Source of the DNA: Siphonodentalium dalli
Taxonomy: Eukaryota > Mollusca > Scaphopoda > Gadilida > Siphonodentaliidae
Length of the DNA stretch: 64,000 bases
NCBI GenBank assembly: GCA_032622095.1
Contig: CP136062.1
Location: forward strand, 51,723,349 to 51,787,348
Direction: 5' to 3'
Shown piece by piece: positions 1 through 11,790 of this stretch. The notes under the pieces are model-generated. The model was not told the origin of the DNA. It worked only from the letters and a program-made list of their open reading frames with translations, and searched no databases. The translations under genes and the position numbers were made by a program. The stretch's first letter is position 1, and each line of letters starts with the position of its first letter.

Positions 1-500
1 TCATATAATTTCCCCACATAATGAAGGTGGTGCACAAATGTATGGATGTCAAAAGAAAGGGGAGCTAGGTTGTCTGCTGTAGGCATATTAAAGAAGATTC
101 GAGACTAAATGTGATGATGACCAAGGTCCCAATTTCTCGCAGACAAATTGCTCCTCGTTCTGATGACAAGAATTTTGAGGTGGAAGCTGGACCCTGGAGT
201 GGTTTATTAGAATTTTGAAAATAGTTTTAGAAGTACCCCACAAAAACAAGATTTGATTTAATACCAAAGGTAGAATTTCTAGGTTTTTGAAAATTACTCC
301 CAATGAGTTAAAAAGATGCCAAAATGTTTTGATAAGATCATAATCAGTTGCAGATTGCTGACTATATGCCATGCTAAGCGCATGTCATATCATGTTTCGA
401 CTCGTTACCTGCAAATAATGCATAGTTATTGTTCTGCTCTGGACAATCGGACACATAATGCAGAGGTGACAGCTGTGTTCTCACTTTAACCCTTTCAAAA
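1..500. other. No recognisable feature
   Basis: AT-rich sequence without repeats of the families seen elsewhere and without convincing exons. The CNNM gene continues leftwards through it as intron. Confidence 0.5.
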
Positions 501-539
501 CTAAACAGATTCTCCCAGCAAGCTATGTTTTCCAACAAT

Positions 540-1310
540 TCAAAAACATTTGATAGCTTTAGTCATGCAAAGAGTAGAATCCAAAATGGCCGCTGGCAGC
601 ATGTTTTAATGCCGAATAACCCCAAAATGACTCGTTCCCATCTACATGTACATGTCAATTTTAACAGCCATGACAAATTTTATGATGATCAGACTAAAGG
701 TACGACCTGTAGCCCGTGCTAAAGGATTTAGTCATACAAAGAGTAAAATCTAAGATGGCTGCTGGCGGCCATGTTTTTTGGCCGATTGACCCCAAAATTA
801 CTCGTCCCCATCTACAAGTCAATATTAACACCCACAACAAATGTCATGATGATCAAATGAACAGTACGATCTGTAGCCGTGCTAATGGATTGAATTTTGA
901 AATCCAAGATGGCCGCTGGCGGCCATGTTTTTTTTTTCCGAATGACCCCAAAATGACTCGTTCCCATCTACATTCCAATTTCAACAGCCATGACAAATTT
1001 CATGATGATCCGACTAAAGGTACGACCTGTAGCCCGTGTCAAAGGATTTAGTCATGCAAAGAGTAAAATCTAAGATGGCTGCTGGCGGCCATTTTTTATG
1101 ACAATAAGACGAACAGTACGGCCTGTAGCCCGTGCTAATGGATTGAATTTTGAAATCCAAGATGGCCGCTGGTGGCCATGTTTTTTTTTCGAATGACCCC
1201 AAAATGACTCGTTCCCATCTACATGTCAATGTCAACATCAATGACAAATTTTTTAATAATCGGACCAAAGGTATGAACTGTAGCCCGTGCTAAAGGAAAT
1301 TGTTGACGAA
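540..1310 (+). repeat. ~165 bp tandem array D1 (AAGATGGC family)
   Basis: About five head-to-tail units, each with AAGATGGCYGCTGG, GAATGACCCCAAAATGACTCG, TTCCCATCTACATGTCAAT and CGACCTGTAGCCCGTGC. Two monomer types alternate: one with GGATTTAGTCATGCAAAGAG, the other with GGATTGAATTTTGAAATCC, suggesting a dimeric higher-order unit. Ends at a GAAATTGTTGACG phrase followed by an (AC)n microsatellite at 1315-1332, as do some bivalve pearl/Helitron-like elements. Confidence 0.85.
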
Positions 1311-1683
1311 TCACGCACACACACACACACGCGCACGACGGATACCAAGCCATGGCAATAGGCTAGCTCAAAGTAAAGTTGAGCTAAAAAGTGTACGTTG
1401 GAATGGTCTATTATTGGTTTGGAGGAATGTACAGGTACCAGAAGGAGATAGACGACAGATAATACAAGTACGTACAGAAGGAACAATTATCTGAACATTA
1501 ACTACTAGGGCTGTATCAACACATTGTGAATTCAATGAATCACAATACACTTTCAAAGGATACACATACCTGTACCACATCAATTGTATCATGATAGAGG
1601 AAATCAAATAATTTCTGAAGATGGGCATGTGCATAATAGTGTAACAGAATGAGATAGATAAGTGCAGGAGTCGCACCGAAAGT

Positions 1684-1800
1684 TGGCAGCACCCGGAATC
1701 CCAAGCCGGTCACCCATCTAAGTACATGTACTAACCGGGCTCGGTGTTGCTTAACTTCGGTGATCACACAAAGCATCTAACGACCGTGACCAAGAGATCT
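1684..1800 (-). pseudogene. 5S rRNA-derived sequence (5S pseudogene or SINE3 head)
   Basis: On the minus strand the core TGATCACCGAAGTTAAGCAA is followed by GAGCCCGGTTAGTAC, then TTAGATGGGTGACCGGCTTGG and TTCCGGGTGCTG. This is the animal 5S rRNA internal promoter and 3' half. Six extra bases (ACATGT) split AGTAC|TTAGATGGG, making an AGTACATGTACT palindrome inside box C, and the 5' third of 5S is not recognisable. It is therefore not a functional 5S gene; either a pseudogene or the head of a 5S-derived SINE (SINE3 type), since another ~120 bp of unfamiliar sequence follows its 3' end. Confidence 0.75.
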
Positions 1801-2239
1801 AGACCTCTCGATCAGAGAAGTCATTGGCCTTCTATATTTACAACGCGACCGCTACAATAGCAACACATGCAATGTTCTCTCAGGTATACATGTACATGTG
1901 TATTATGTGTGATTGACTCATCTAACTAACTACATGTATTCACTGAATTTTAGTTTAACATGTACAGTACTCCATCTCCAATTACAAACATGTTAGTTCT
2001 GATAATTCAGGTTGTATTCATTGGAAATCAACTAATTTAGTATATCATGATATGTATCGTATCGTGTATCATGTATTGTGATTCATATAGTATCATGGCC
2101 AAGTATATCATTACAGCCCTAATAACTACTCATCTATGAGTATTTAGTATAGAAAATAGTTTAAGTCAGATAATAACCTCGTGGTCAGGCATTCGGAACA
2201 ATGCACAAGCCACCGGGGGAAATTACCAGATATACCAAT

Positions 2240-3375
2240 ATACATCAATGCTCTAAATAATTGATTCCTTAACCACAGCAGAATTACGGGTAACTTTTCA
2301 GGATTTAGTCGGAAATATGGCTTGTTGCCATTCATTGGAAAGCTCTCACCGAGAGTTTTCCGATGAATGGCAACAAGTGATATTTCCAACTAAATCCTGA
2401 AAAGTTACCCATAACTCTGCTGTGGTTAAGGAGTCGATTACTTAGAGCATTACTGTATACTATCACAGTGACAAGGTTCACAAGACAGATTTTGGGAAAA
2501 AACATACCATCTATCATACGCATCATACATGTACATGTAGATCTCAAAATTTTTCTTCTCAGTCACAATATGTTTCATTGTGTCTTATTGGCCATGAACT
2601 TTCCTTTCTTTTGTTGCATAATATGATAGTATCAAACGAAGGGAAGTCAAGATATCATATCGAAAACTAGCAAAACCTATCGATGAAAAGCGGTGGTCGG
2701 TTTCCGGTAAGTAGTGATTATACATGGATATCAATTCAATTATTATGATCGCAATTACGAACTTGCGAATTCACCATACGATATGTTGACTTCACTTATA
2801 TTGACTTTGTCAAGTTATATACAAAACTAGAGAAAATTTTATGCCCTATAACATACTAGTACACTGGGGCATATTTTGGCTGAGTTGACTATGTTTTAGA
2901 ATTATTGAGGATATTAGGCGGACAGGGAGACTGTCGACCAGTAGATATTGTAAGTTTTCGGTACGATGTCTCGACTTCCCTTCGTTTGATTTTATGGAAT
3001 TATAATGTACATGTACATCAAAAGAAAGGAGATTTCATGGCCAATAATAAGACATATTGAAACATATTGTGACTGAGAAGAAAGATTTTTAGAATCTATG
3101 AGGAATATCGGACTTGTATTAAAACTGTGTCACTGGTATACATATACAGTATACAGTAAAATTTTCCCTAAATAATCGACTCCTTAACCACAGCAGAATT
3201 ATGGGTAAATTTTCAGGATTTAGTCGGATATATGGCTTGTTGCCATTCATCGGAAATCTCTCACTAAGAGCTTTCCGATGAATGGCAACAAGCCATATTT
3301 CCGACTAAATCCTGAAAAGTTACCCATAATTCTGCTGTGGTTAAGGAGTCGATTAATTAGGGCATTACTGTATAT
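2240..3375. repeat. 1.1 kb near-palindrome with a family A MITE in each arm
   Basis: The segment reads as its own reverse complement over most of its length. Outermost are two family A foldbacks (2240-2458 and 3152-3373). Inward, CTGTATAC...CAGTGACA is matched on the other side. Then 2541-2632 matches 2991-3110 (TTTCTTCTCAGTCACAATATG). Then TCAAACGAAGGGAAGTC at 2633 pairs with the same phrase inverted, ending at 2990. The centre is near 2810. Confidence 0.8.
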
Positions 3376-3454
3376 TGGTTATGCTATTTTTCCCCAGGGG
3401 CCTGTGGAACAGAACACACTCTTATGGGCTACCTCCAGGCCTGACAATATGCTG

Positions 3455-3575
3455 CAGGACATTTGTAGAATGAGGTCCCCAGAGGGTGAATTTAGTGATG
3501 CTACCCCACACAGAGGGCTATCATCACCAAATTATCATCTGGGGACCTCATTCTGCATGGCCTCATTGATTCCTG
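3455..3575. mobile_element. Family C hairpin, truncated
   Basis: A GAATGAGGTCCCCAGAGGG arm and its inverted partner around a short loop, as in the complete family C elements, without their outer ends. Confidence 0.7.
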
Positions 3576-4132
3576 GATAATTTTCATTGATATCAACTTA
3601 TATGGAATCATTTCAGGATATCAAATTATTTCTCAGTGCTACAGGAACTAGTACATACATGTAAACACAGGTATGCAAGGGCAAAAATTCAATTCTCATT
3701 TTTATTTTGGGCACAGTTTCATATTTTGGCAACAGCGTTTACCGACTAATTTGGGGGAATAAAAGGCCAGATAACGATATCCATTTACATGTACTTTTGC
3801 GATCATCTATCGGTGATTGTAACAGGTCCACATGCACTGTATCTACTGTAGGATTTGTGTGGGTTAGCAGGCAACAAGTCAATAAGGAACCTTCTGGGAA
3901 TTAGCAAATAATTTACTTCCAATAGACCAGCCTGTCCTATACCATGCACTCTAATTATATTTGGTTATAGCTTTATAGGTTTTATAATTATTTGGGGCAT
4001 CAATAGCACATGTACATCACTTTCAACAGCTGACAGTATGAGGCATATGACATTGTTTATTTTATACCCGTACATGGAGAATAGAACATGAAATTTCAAA
4101 ATAAGTTTCACTGGTTCAAAATCATATATGTA

Positions 4133-4436
4133 CAGTAATGCCCTAAATAATCGACTCCTTAACCACAGCAGAATTCTAGGTAATTTTTCAGGATTTAGTC
4201 GGAAATATGGCTTGTTGCCATTCATCGGAAAGCTCTCAGTAATGCCCTAAATAGTCGACTTCTTTACAAAAGCAGAATTATGGGTAACTTTTCAGGATTT
4301 AGTCGGAAATATGGCTTGTTGCCATTCATCGGAAGAGCTTTCCGAGGAATGACAACAAGCCATATTTCCGACTAAATCCTGAAAAATTACCCATAATTCT
4401 GCTGTGGTTAAAGAGTCGATTATTTAGGGCATTACA
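4133..4436. mobile_element. Family A foldback, one half copy followed by one complete copy
   Basis: 4133-4236 is the left half of the palindrome; it is interrupted at the hairpin tip by a second complete copy (4237-4436) starting again CAGTAATGCCCTAAAT. This suggests insertion of one copy into another, or abortive replication. Confidence 0.85.
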
Positions 4437-4514
4437 TGTAAGGCCCTTTTTTATATAAACACTTGGTTAGCTAGCAGATATTTTCCTGTGAAAGTTGGGT
4501 TGGCCTAAATGAAA

Positions 4515-5350
4515 GTGTCAATGACACTGTAGCTCAACATGGAAAGGGAATAATTTCATGTGTTACACTACAGTCCACAGTCAATGGAGTGATTTAGGAA
4601 TGTGTTAAGTTGAAAGGCCTAGTTATGCATAGAGTAAAATCCAAGATGGCCACTGGCAGCCATGTTTTTTTGCTGAATGACCCCAAAAAGATTCGTTCCC
4701 ATTTACCATGTCATTGTCAACATCCATCACAAATTTCATGATGATCCGACAAAAGATTCGACCTGCAGCCTGTGTCAAAGGATTTAGTCATGTAAAGAGT
4801 AAAACCCAAGATGGCTGCTGGCGGCCATGATTTTTGGCCGAATGACCCCAAATGACTCGTTCCCATCTACATGTTATTGTTAACATCCATGACAAATTTC
4901 ATGATGATCCGACCAAAGGTACGATCTGTAGCCTGTGCCAAAGGATTTAGTCATGCAAAGAGTAAAATCCAAGATGGCTGCTGGTGGCCATGTTTTTAGG
5001 CCGAACGACCCCAAAATTACTCGTTCCCATCTACATGTCAATATTAACTTCCATGACATATTTCATGATGATCAGATGAACAATCCGGCCTGTAGCCCGT
5101 GCTAATGGATTGAATTTTGAAATCCAAGATGGCCGCTGGTGGCCATGTTTTTTTGCAGAATGATCCCAAAATGACTCGATCCCATCTACATGTCAATGTC
5201 AACGCCCATGACAAATTTCATAATGATCCAACCAAAGGTATGACCTGTAGCCTGTGCCAAAGGATTTAGTTATGCAAAGGGTAAAATCCAAGATGACTGC
5301 CCTTGGCCATGTTTTATGGCCGAATGACCCCAAAATGACTCGTTACCGAA
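4515..5350 (+). repeat. ~165 bp tandem array D2 with its 5' head
   Basis: The head GTGTCAATGACACTGTAGCT is followed by ~100 bp of unique head sequence, then about four AAGATGGC units of the D type. The same head occurs at 7541, 21815, 30690 and (inverted) 55850, so the array is the inside of a dispersed element. Confidence 0.8.
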
Positions 5351-5944
5351 ACGAACTGCCGAAGCGCCTGGTACATACATGTACATGTACTCTAATAATG
5401 TCGTATTTGTTTTATATCTGAAAAGCGGGACAGCGGTCTTTTAAGTTAATTAAAACATTTATTTGTGACACTCACGCCTCACGGTGGTCAATAACAACAC
5501 AGATGCTAACATCTCATCGTGTTTTCAGCGTGTCAAAACATTCGTGATTAACATTCATTACCGCAAAGGGAACAACCGCGACTATCAACACAAAACAATA
5601 GGTCATATTTTATTTTAAACACTTGGGACTTTGTCTCTGCATCGTCCGTTTCTTTTTGGGATGGCCACCACAATTAATCTATATACGGACATGTCTGGAA
5701 AAAACTAGAAAAAAAAATTAAGGAAAAAAACAAAACAAAAATTCCCTTAAAATTGAAGGCGACTTCGATTTCGCCTTAGAGCGACGATAGGGCGAAGTCA
5801 GCGACAGTAAGGCGAAAATCTCGCCTGAGTCGCCTTGTGAGCTGAGGCCTGCTACCGGTAATAAAAACAAGAGCATCGCTAGGGCGTGGCAAAATATGTC
5901 AGTGGTAATTTCAACAAAGGACCATGCTGTACAATGTACATGAT

Positions 5945-6262
5945 AACTCTGGTGAAAATTGGCAGGAGGAACCCAAGTTCGTCCTTGACCTGCATTTTGG
6001 GCCAGTAAAGTAAATTCACATACCAAATTTCATTTCATTCAGTTAACAGCTTACTACTAGCATATAAAGTTATCATCCGGAAACAAAAATTTAGTGCAAA
6101 TTCCAACTAAAAGGGCCGTAACTCTGGTGAAAATTGGCAGGCGGAACCCTAATTATAACTTGAACTGTACATGTACATGTATAGTGCTAATAACCCCACA
6201 TACCGGTACCAAATTTCGTTCCATTCTGGCTTTAAGGCTAAAGTTATCATCCGGAAACGAAA
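5945..6262. repeat. Two ~175 bp diverged tandem units
   Basis: Both units carry CTCTGGTGAAAATTGGCAGG, ACCAAATTTCRTTYCATTC and AAAGTTATCATCCGGAAAC in the same order. The rest of 5350-6500 shows nothing further. Confidence 0.7.
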
Positions 6263-6499
6263 AATGCGAACGGATGGCAAGACCAATGATACTAGTAGGG
6301 TGTTTGAGGGCTTTATGGTTTACTCCCAGGTGCCTATAAATAGTGTCAATACGATTATTAATTTTGGAGAAAATTCCCAATATTCACTATTATTTGGTAT
6401 TGAGACATAGCGTTAAATTGCCATCAGTATTATTAATTTCAGCATGAATCTCCACCCATTACTATTAATAGGCCATCACGATTCATAGGCACATGAGAG

Positions 6500-7540
6500 T
6501 ACCGGTATGTACTTTGGGGAGTCCATATTAATGAGGCGTAAAAAATGCACCAACGAAACAGGTTTAGGGGCTAGTTTGAATATTTATATTAGCATTTGCA
6601 AACCACATATACAACATACCGGTACATGTACTAGTACATGTATATTACATGTATCTGTGTATTGTGTAAACGTAATTTGTACAATGTACATGTCCCATAT
6701 GTGTTTTGTAACTCTTCATTATTGTGGGAAAATAAAGACTACATGTACCGGATATATGTCCAGGGTTAATGAGCTTAAGCTCTCAATCAGGTTGTCCAGT
6801 ATGCCAGGACAAGTATGGACATAAAATTTGTCTAGCTTTTCGTGTTTTTTGCAAAGTTGTGTTTGAATGATTTAAAGATCCCAAACAAGAGTTAATATGG
6901 CACTGGACAAAAAAGCTTAAGGGCTTAAGCTCATAAACCCATATAGCCCCTAAACCTTGTACAGGTACATAAACCCATTTCATTTTTCAAAACAGGGGTA
7001 TGATAAAAATAAAATTGCATGTTGAAACATTAAAAATGTTTTAAATTGATTTATAGCTTAAAACTAGGCTTCAGTTGCATTGGTTTTGTAGCATGTAACA
7101 TGCAGCTACATGTATGCATTTAATATGAAATTATACAAATTAATTAGGCAATAAGAACAATGAAAGAGAATGTCTCTTGTGTCAGGAACCAATGTACCAT
7201 CATTCTGTACGTGTATCTGTATATACTTAGTAGTCTCTGCACAGGATCCCTTCAGATGTATCAGGACACAAGATGTATAAACAATAAACAATTCTTTCTT
7301 GTCTACCAAATATCCATGTTTAGCATGTATACTACTGTACTACTAGCAGTATACTAGTACTAGTCTATATACCTACTACTAGTAGTACATGTACCATCCA
7401 TAAAATGAAGCTTTTTTTGCATTACGTAAGATTTCAAAGAAAAATGTAAAATAAAAAACTATCTGAATATTTTAATTTATTTCCCGAAATCAGAATTTAT
7501 GTGTCAGTTTGGTCCGCTAACAAAATTATTAAAATGAAAG
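6500..7540. other. No gene; AT-rich with many ACATGTAC motifs
   Basis: Scattered TACATGTA/CATGTACA palindromes, no exon or element boundary recognised. Confidence 0.4.
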
Positions 7541-7830
7541 CCAATAACACTGTAGCTCAACTTGGAAAGGGGTTCATGACTTATCATAATGTCATACATT
7601 AGTCAATGGAGCGATAAGGAATGCGGAAAGTTTAAATGTTGCCGGTAAGTAATATTAGACGTCAACCCGGAGAGCCATACATGTACCTGTATGAAGTTTG
7701 GGATTAATCGGATGTGAAATGATGATTTATATAGGGCATGACGAGAAGATTTAGTCATGCCAGGGAGCAAATTACTTTTGAAATTTTGATTAGCAAATAA
7801 CCTCACATTGACATGATTAGATACCGTAGC
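7541..7830 (+). mobile_element. D-type element head, degenerate
   Basis: AACACTGTAGCTCAACTTGG followed by the ~100 bp head sequence (GTCAATGGAGCGATAAGGAAT) and a weak GATTTAGTCATGC unit; no AAGATGGC array remains. Confidence 0.6.
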
Positions 7831-7916
7831 GTTGTTCTAAAATAATATAAAATTCATACCAAATTGCATAACTATTATCTAAATTTGTTTGGCAAATTGC
7901 GATATGATACCAGCAG

Positions 7917-8297
7917 GGGGCGCCGGAAGAGGGGGGCAGAGGGGGCAGCTGACCCCCCTGCCCCTGACCAAGGGGGGCGAGCGGGAGCAGGACTTGCCCT
8001 TTTTCTGGAGACAGAAAATGCTTTTTGTGTGTTTAATCTCGTGTTTTTATAGCAAAATGTGATTTTTTTGGTCCAAATACCACCAATTTCACAAGGAATA
8101 TTAATTTTTTGTCAATTTTATCACAAAACGGCCATAAAAACCGACAAATACCATTAAAATAGGGATTTTTGTCCACAATGAATTTATGGTTATTTTCCCG
8201 AGTTTGCGGAGAAAATGCCCTTTTTTTGCGGAAAAGTGCCCTTTTTGTAGGCTCTGCCCCCCCCCCCCCCCCCTGCCCTTGGATGCTTCCGGCGCCC
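7917..8297. mobile_element. MITE with GGGGCGCCGGAAG terminal inverted repeats
   Basis: Ends are GGGGGCGCCGGAAG and CTTCCGGCGCCCC; subterminal G- and C-runs also pair (a poly-C tract at about 8258-8272). No clear target duplication and no coding capacity. Superfamily not assigned. Confidence 0.7.
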
Positions 8298-8299
8298 CA

Positions 8300-8960
8300 T
8301 TATTAACAGCACTATTTGATACATGTTCGAAGGTGGTAGCATCAAAGATCAAAGACGTTGTCTCGGTGCCCTTTGATGACGCTGGCACATGCCAATGTCA
8401 GATACTAAGATGCAACGTATTATTTAAAAAATGACTTCATATAAACGTGTTTATTTTTCTTAATATTCCCACATACAATACAATATTGCCCCTATGATTC
8501 CCATTACATGTCTAGATCATTTGATGATCCACCATGATTAAATTTCTCAGTAATCCAGTGTAATCGAAATAAAACCCTGAAAGCCCGGACTAAATTATTG
8601 CATCGGCACCGGTTCCTAATTTCGTATTGCGCATGCAGTCACACCTGGTACTTCCGACAGTGCGTCCATGTTTTCGAAAAACAAATGTTTCCCGATTCAT
8701 TATCAATAAATCTTACCAAATTATCATTTTGAATGTCATTAGATCGCCCAGTTCTCTTTGAAATGATGCCTTTATCGTATATTATTGGGATGTTTATAGT
8801 TTCGTAGATCAGTAGATATACAAACAAACAAAAACGTCTGTTTTCCTGATGTTTGTCTAAAAAATAATGAACTTACCATAACGTTCTTCGTGTTTGGAAA
8901 CGGGACTCAGATAATGGGGTGCGACTAATCGACTTTTAGTAATATACATGTGTATACCAT
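8300..8960. other. No recognisable feature
   Basis: Low-copy AT-rich sequence between two MITEs; no convincing exon. Confidence 0.4.
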
Positions 8961-8962
8961 TA

Positions 8963-9353
8963 CCCTGCTGGACAAAACAAGTGTCAACTTAACCACGGTG
9001 CGGTTAGCGTTGCCACCGCGGCCGAAATGCAACAACACTGCGGCTCCACCGGCTAACTACAGTTGGGCCGCTGTGTACTTGCCATTCGGCCATGGTGTAC
9101 GTTCATTAAACTGAAAAAAGATGATACAAACCAGAAATCTAACCACGGTGTACATGCCATTCGGCCGCGTTGTAGTTGCCTTTCGGCCATGGTGTACTTG
9201 CCGTTCGGCCAAAGTGTACTTGCCTTCGGCCGCAGTGTACTTGCCGTTCGGCCGCGGTGCTCACTTTTTTTAACCGCAGTTACAAACGCTGACACCGCGG
9301 CCGAATGGCAAATATACTGCGGTGCCAATGGACACTTGTTTTGTCGAGCGGGG
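8963..9353. mobile_element. MITE with TA flanks and CGGCC minisatellite core
   Basis: Terminal inverted repeats CCCTGCTGGACAAAACAAGT and its mirrored partner (GACAAAACAAGTGTC arms), flanked by TA on both sides as for Tc1/mariner-type insertion. The core holds seven or more copies of GTGTACTTGCCATTCGGCC and variants. Lies just downstream of the visible CNNM exon, in its intron. Confidence 0.75.
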
Positions 9354-9433
9354 TACTAGTACCTCTGATTTTCAAAATACAATACCAGGTAATATACCGG
9401 TACGTGTATGATGTAAACTGTCTATGTACATAC

Positions 9434-10775
9434 CTTGTCTGAACTCATTCAACAATGCATGTAACTTGTGATCATCAAAGATGAATATCGGCTGGTGTTT
9501 GTAGAAGTTGACCAGTCGGCTCAGGGGAGTGTTATCATCGGTATCTACGAAAGCCAAGTCCTTTATATTTAGCAAGCCTATGATTTTTTTCGTTCCTTCC
9601 ATTTCCGAATCAATCTCGAAAACTGGAATGCGTGTATAGCCTCTTTTCATTATATCAGACATTGTTTGAAAATCCAAAATTGTATGAATGTCCAGCATAA
9701 ACACATCTTCTATTTTCGTCATAACTTCAACTACTGTTTTCTTAGAGAATTCTAGGGCTCCTGATATTATGTTCACCTCATCTTGTTCAAATTCCCCGTA
9801 CTCTTTGTTGAACTTTATTAATTCTTGAAGCTTTTCTCGATTGTAAACCTGGCCAATTTCTTCTCCAAGAAGCTTATCTAATAACAAACTGATAGGAAAA
9901 GATAGTACGAATGTTAGGACCATGAACGTCTTCGTTATCCATATAGTTTTCGCTCCAACAGATAGTCCATGCCTGGAGCAAATTGCTTGCGGTACAATTT
10001 CTCCGAATATCACAATCCCCATTGTCGCTCCAATAACGGCGAACAATCCATTAGTCAAATCATCAAGAAGGATTGTCAGCGTGTTGTTAACAAGAACATT
10101 GCCTAGCAGTAGCGTGCATAGAAGGAAATTACCCCTTTTTCTTACGGGCATAATAATTTTTGCATATTTTTTCTCATGGGCCGAACCACATTTTTCCACA
10201 AGCTTCAGCTCTGTTTGATCGAGTGCCATCAAGCCTAAGTTCAAACCGCTAAAAAGACCCGAAAGGCACAAGAGGACACATAACATAACAATCTGTATCG
10301 GTATTGGCATCAGGTTTGTTTTCGTTGGTCTGACGTCAGATACAATCATCATCTCAGGAGAGGCACCCTGGTGAATTGGAGATTTCAACTTATCTGATCC
10401 ATTCGTCTGGGCACATATATAATATGTACCTGATTTTTCGAATATGGCATCTATTTCTATCATGGAATCGCTCACGACCTCACTTGTGAAGATACCGGTA
10501 GTATAAACATTGCACGAGTCACCTGGGTTCGTGTTTATATCCGTGGTGAACGACACCGCGGTGTTATTCGTCAAGTCACTCCCAACAATGCGAAGTTTAA
10601 TTGTTTCTCCTGCAAAAACCGACACCGCACCAGACTCCGTTCGACCGGCTTCTGGATCCAGAGAGAATATTGCATCAACTCGAGACACTGACACTCCATT
10701 TTGTACCGTTAAAGTCGAAAAAACGAAGCTAAATTGTAACTGAAATATAAGTAAACACAGTGGGACTATTGCCAT
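9434..10775 (-). CDS. CNNM: CNNM-family metal transporter, first coding exon (partial gene)
   Basis: Plasma-membrane or basolateral Mg2+ transporter/regulator of the cyclin-M (CNNM/ACDP) family. The exon encodes 447 codons plus one base and stops at a clear donor (AAG|GTATGT; intron begins at 9433 and runs left). A hydrophobic signal peptide covers residues 1-20. An extracellular N domain follows (about 21-155), with C89 and C121 and sequons at N70 and N125. The DUF21/CNNM transmembrane domain spans about 157-310: the GLFSGLNLGLMALD motif at 173-186 and the GEIVPQAICSRHG motif at 258-270 are hallmarks. The first CBS motif with GYTRIPVF lies at 379-386, and the exon breaks at FRQ(G), as a large first exon does in this family. 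The rest of the CBS pair and the cyclic-nucleotide-like domain must lie beyond the left edge, because no continuation is visible in 1-9433. The start ATG sits in an AAGATGGC context, with a perfect CRE 17 bp upstream. Which of the CNNM1-4 types it matches was not determined. Confidence 0.95.
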
Positions 10776-10791
10776 CTTACGAATGACCTCA

Positions 10792-10799
10792 TGACGTCA
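10792..10799. promoter_or_regulatory. CRE palindrome TGACGTCA upstream of CNNM
   Basis: A perfect 8 bp cAMP-response element lies 17 bp upstream of the CNNM start codon. The start codon itself lies in AAGATGGC, which resembles a YY1 site. This looks like a TATA-less core promoter or 5' UTR; binding is inferred. Confidence 0.45.
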
Positions 10800-10865
10800 C
10801 TCAAATGACCTATCCTGTTTGTGATAAATAGAGTTACTGCCCATGTTCAACACCTTGCGAGCCAT

Positions 10866-10924
10866 TCGACAAACTTCGTCAGATTCCGTACCATTCGGCA
10901 AACCTCGTCAGATTCCGTACCGTT
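10866..10924. repeat. Two-copy direct repeat upstream of CNNM
   Basis: The ~29 bp phrase ATTCGRCAAACYTCGTCAG, followed by ATTCCGTACC, occurs twice head to tail in the CpG-containing stretch upstream of CNNM. The remainder of 10800-11330 shows no other recognisable gene. Confidence 0.6.
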
Positions 10925-11333
10925 GCAGCTCAGCCCCATATGTCATAGGTCGAGGGGTCCAGAATGCTTGCGAGCACCCTGTTCTCAACGACTCGGTCAT
11001 TTATCTAGAAGCGGAAATTGCTGAGTTGTTGAGAATGGCGAGCACCTGTCTGTTTCTCTATGAGATATTGGTCGACCTTTGCAGTCACCATGCACCCCAG
11101 GACTCAAATTCACCCACTAAGTTTCCTACTAATTAATATCTCCTCTACTTGTGTTCGGTTGTTAAAGTATCTGTATCTGTACGTTCCAGTAACCAGTTTG
11201 GCTTTTATGGGACGGCGGAGAGAGCGCATTTATTTTTCTCTCAGGACTAGTGAGTGCCGCGTTGAATGTTTCTATATCTGCGGCGTTGACCGTGTCGTCG
11301 TCAAGCTTATTCCAGTCCAGAAAGTAATAATGA

Positions 11334-11790
11334 TACATAGGCCTAACGGTAATCCGATTTAACGCTATCAAATTACCATTTATTTGGCTTCGGGGGGGGG
11401 GGTAATTATGGTATCGAGTCGAGAAACCCACCAATCAAAGCTCAGAGTGATCAGATGTCGATTTTTAAAGTCTATTATTTTTCACCACAGATACTTTTTA
11501 GTGGCCTGGTAAAAAAAAAGTCGACAAGAAATTGCGGATGAAGAAGGTTGACTCTAAAATCAAGTGGCTTTTGGGTGTCAGATAATCGTGATTGACAACG
11601 GCCAAATTTCGTTGAACAAAATGTTGATAAATAACATGTTTTGGGAAATGTTAGGCTATACAAGGCCTACAGCTGAGGTTAGCATTATTTTGGGGCAATT
11701 AATCGATTCTGATATAACTGAAGCGGCATTTCATAAATGTTGTTTTTGTTGGAATCTGATGATCCAATCGGATTGAGTACCCTTAACAAA
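11334..11790. mobile_element. Family H MITE, degraded copy
   Basis: Shares the GGCTTCGGGGG...GAGTCGAGAAACCCA and CAAAGCTCAGAGT blocks with 14240-14677 and ends CGGATTGAGTACCCTTAA. The left end is decayed. Confidence 0.6.

Noticed and set aside
525-1051. ORFs of 65-111 codons in the 0.5-1.1 kb array, and similar ones at 52.3-55.6 kb
   Set aside because: They are by-products of the ~165 bp tandem unit, with the same peptide repeating at each unit.
5718-6026. 102-codon minus-strand ORF
   Set aside because: It overlaps the diverged ~175 bp repeat and has no motif or splice logic.
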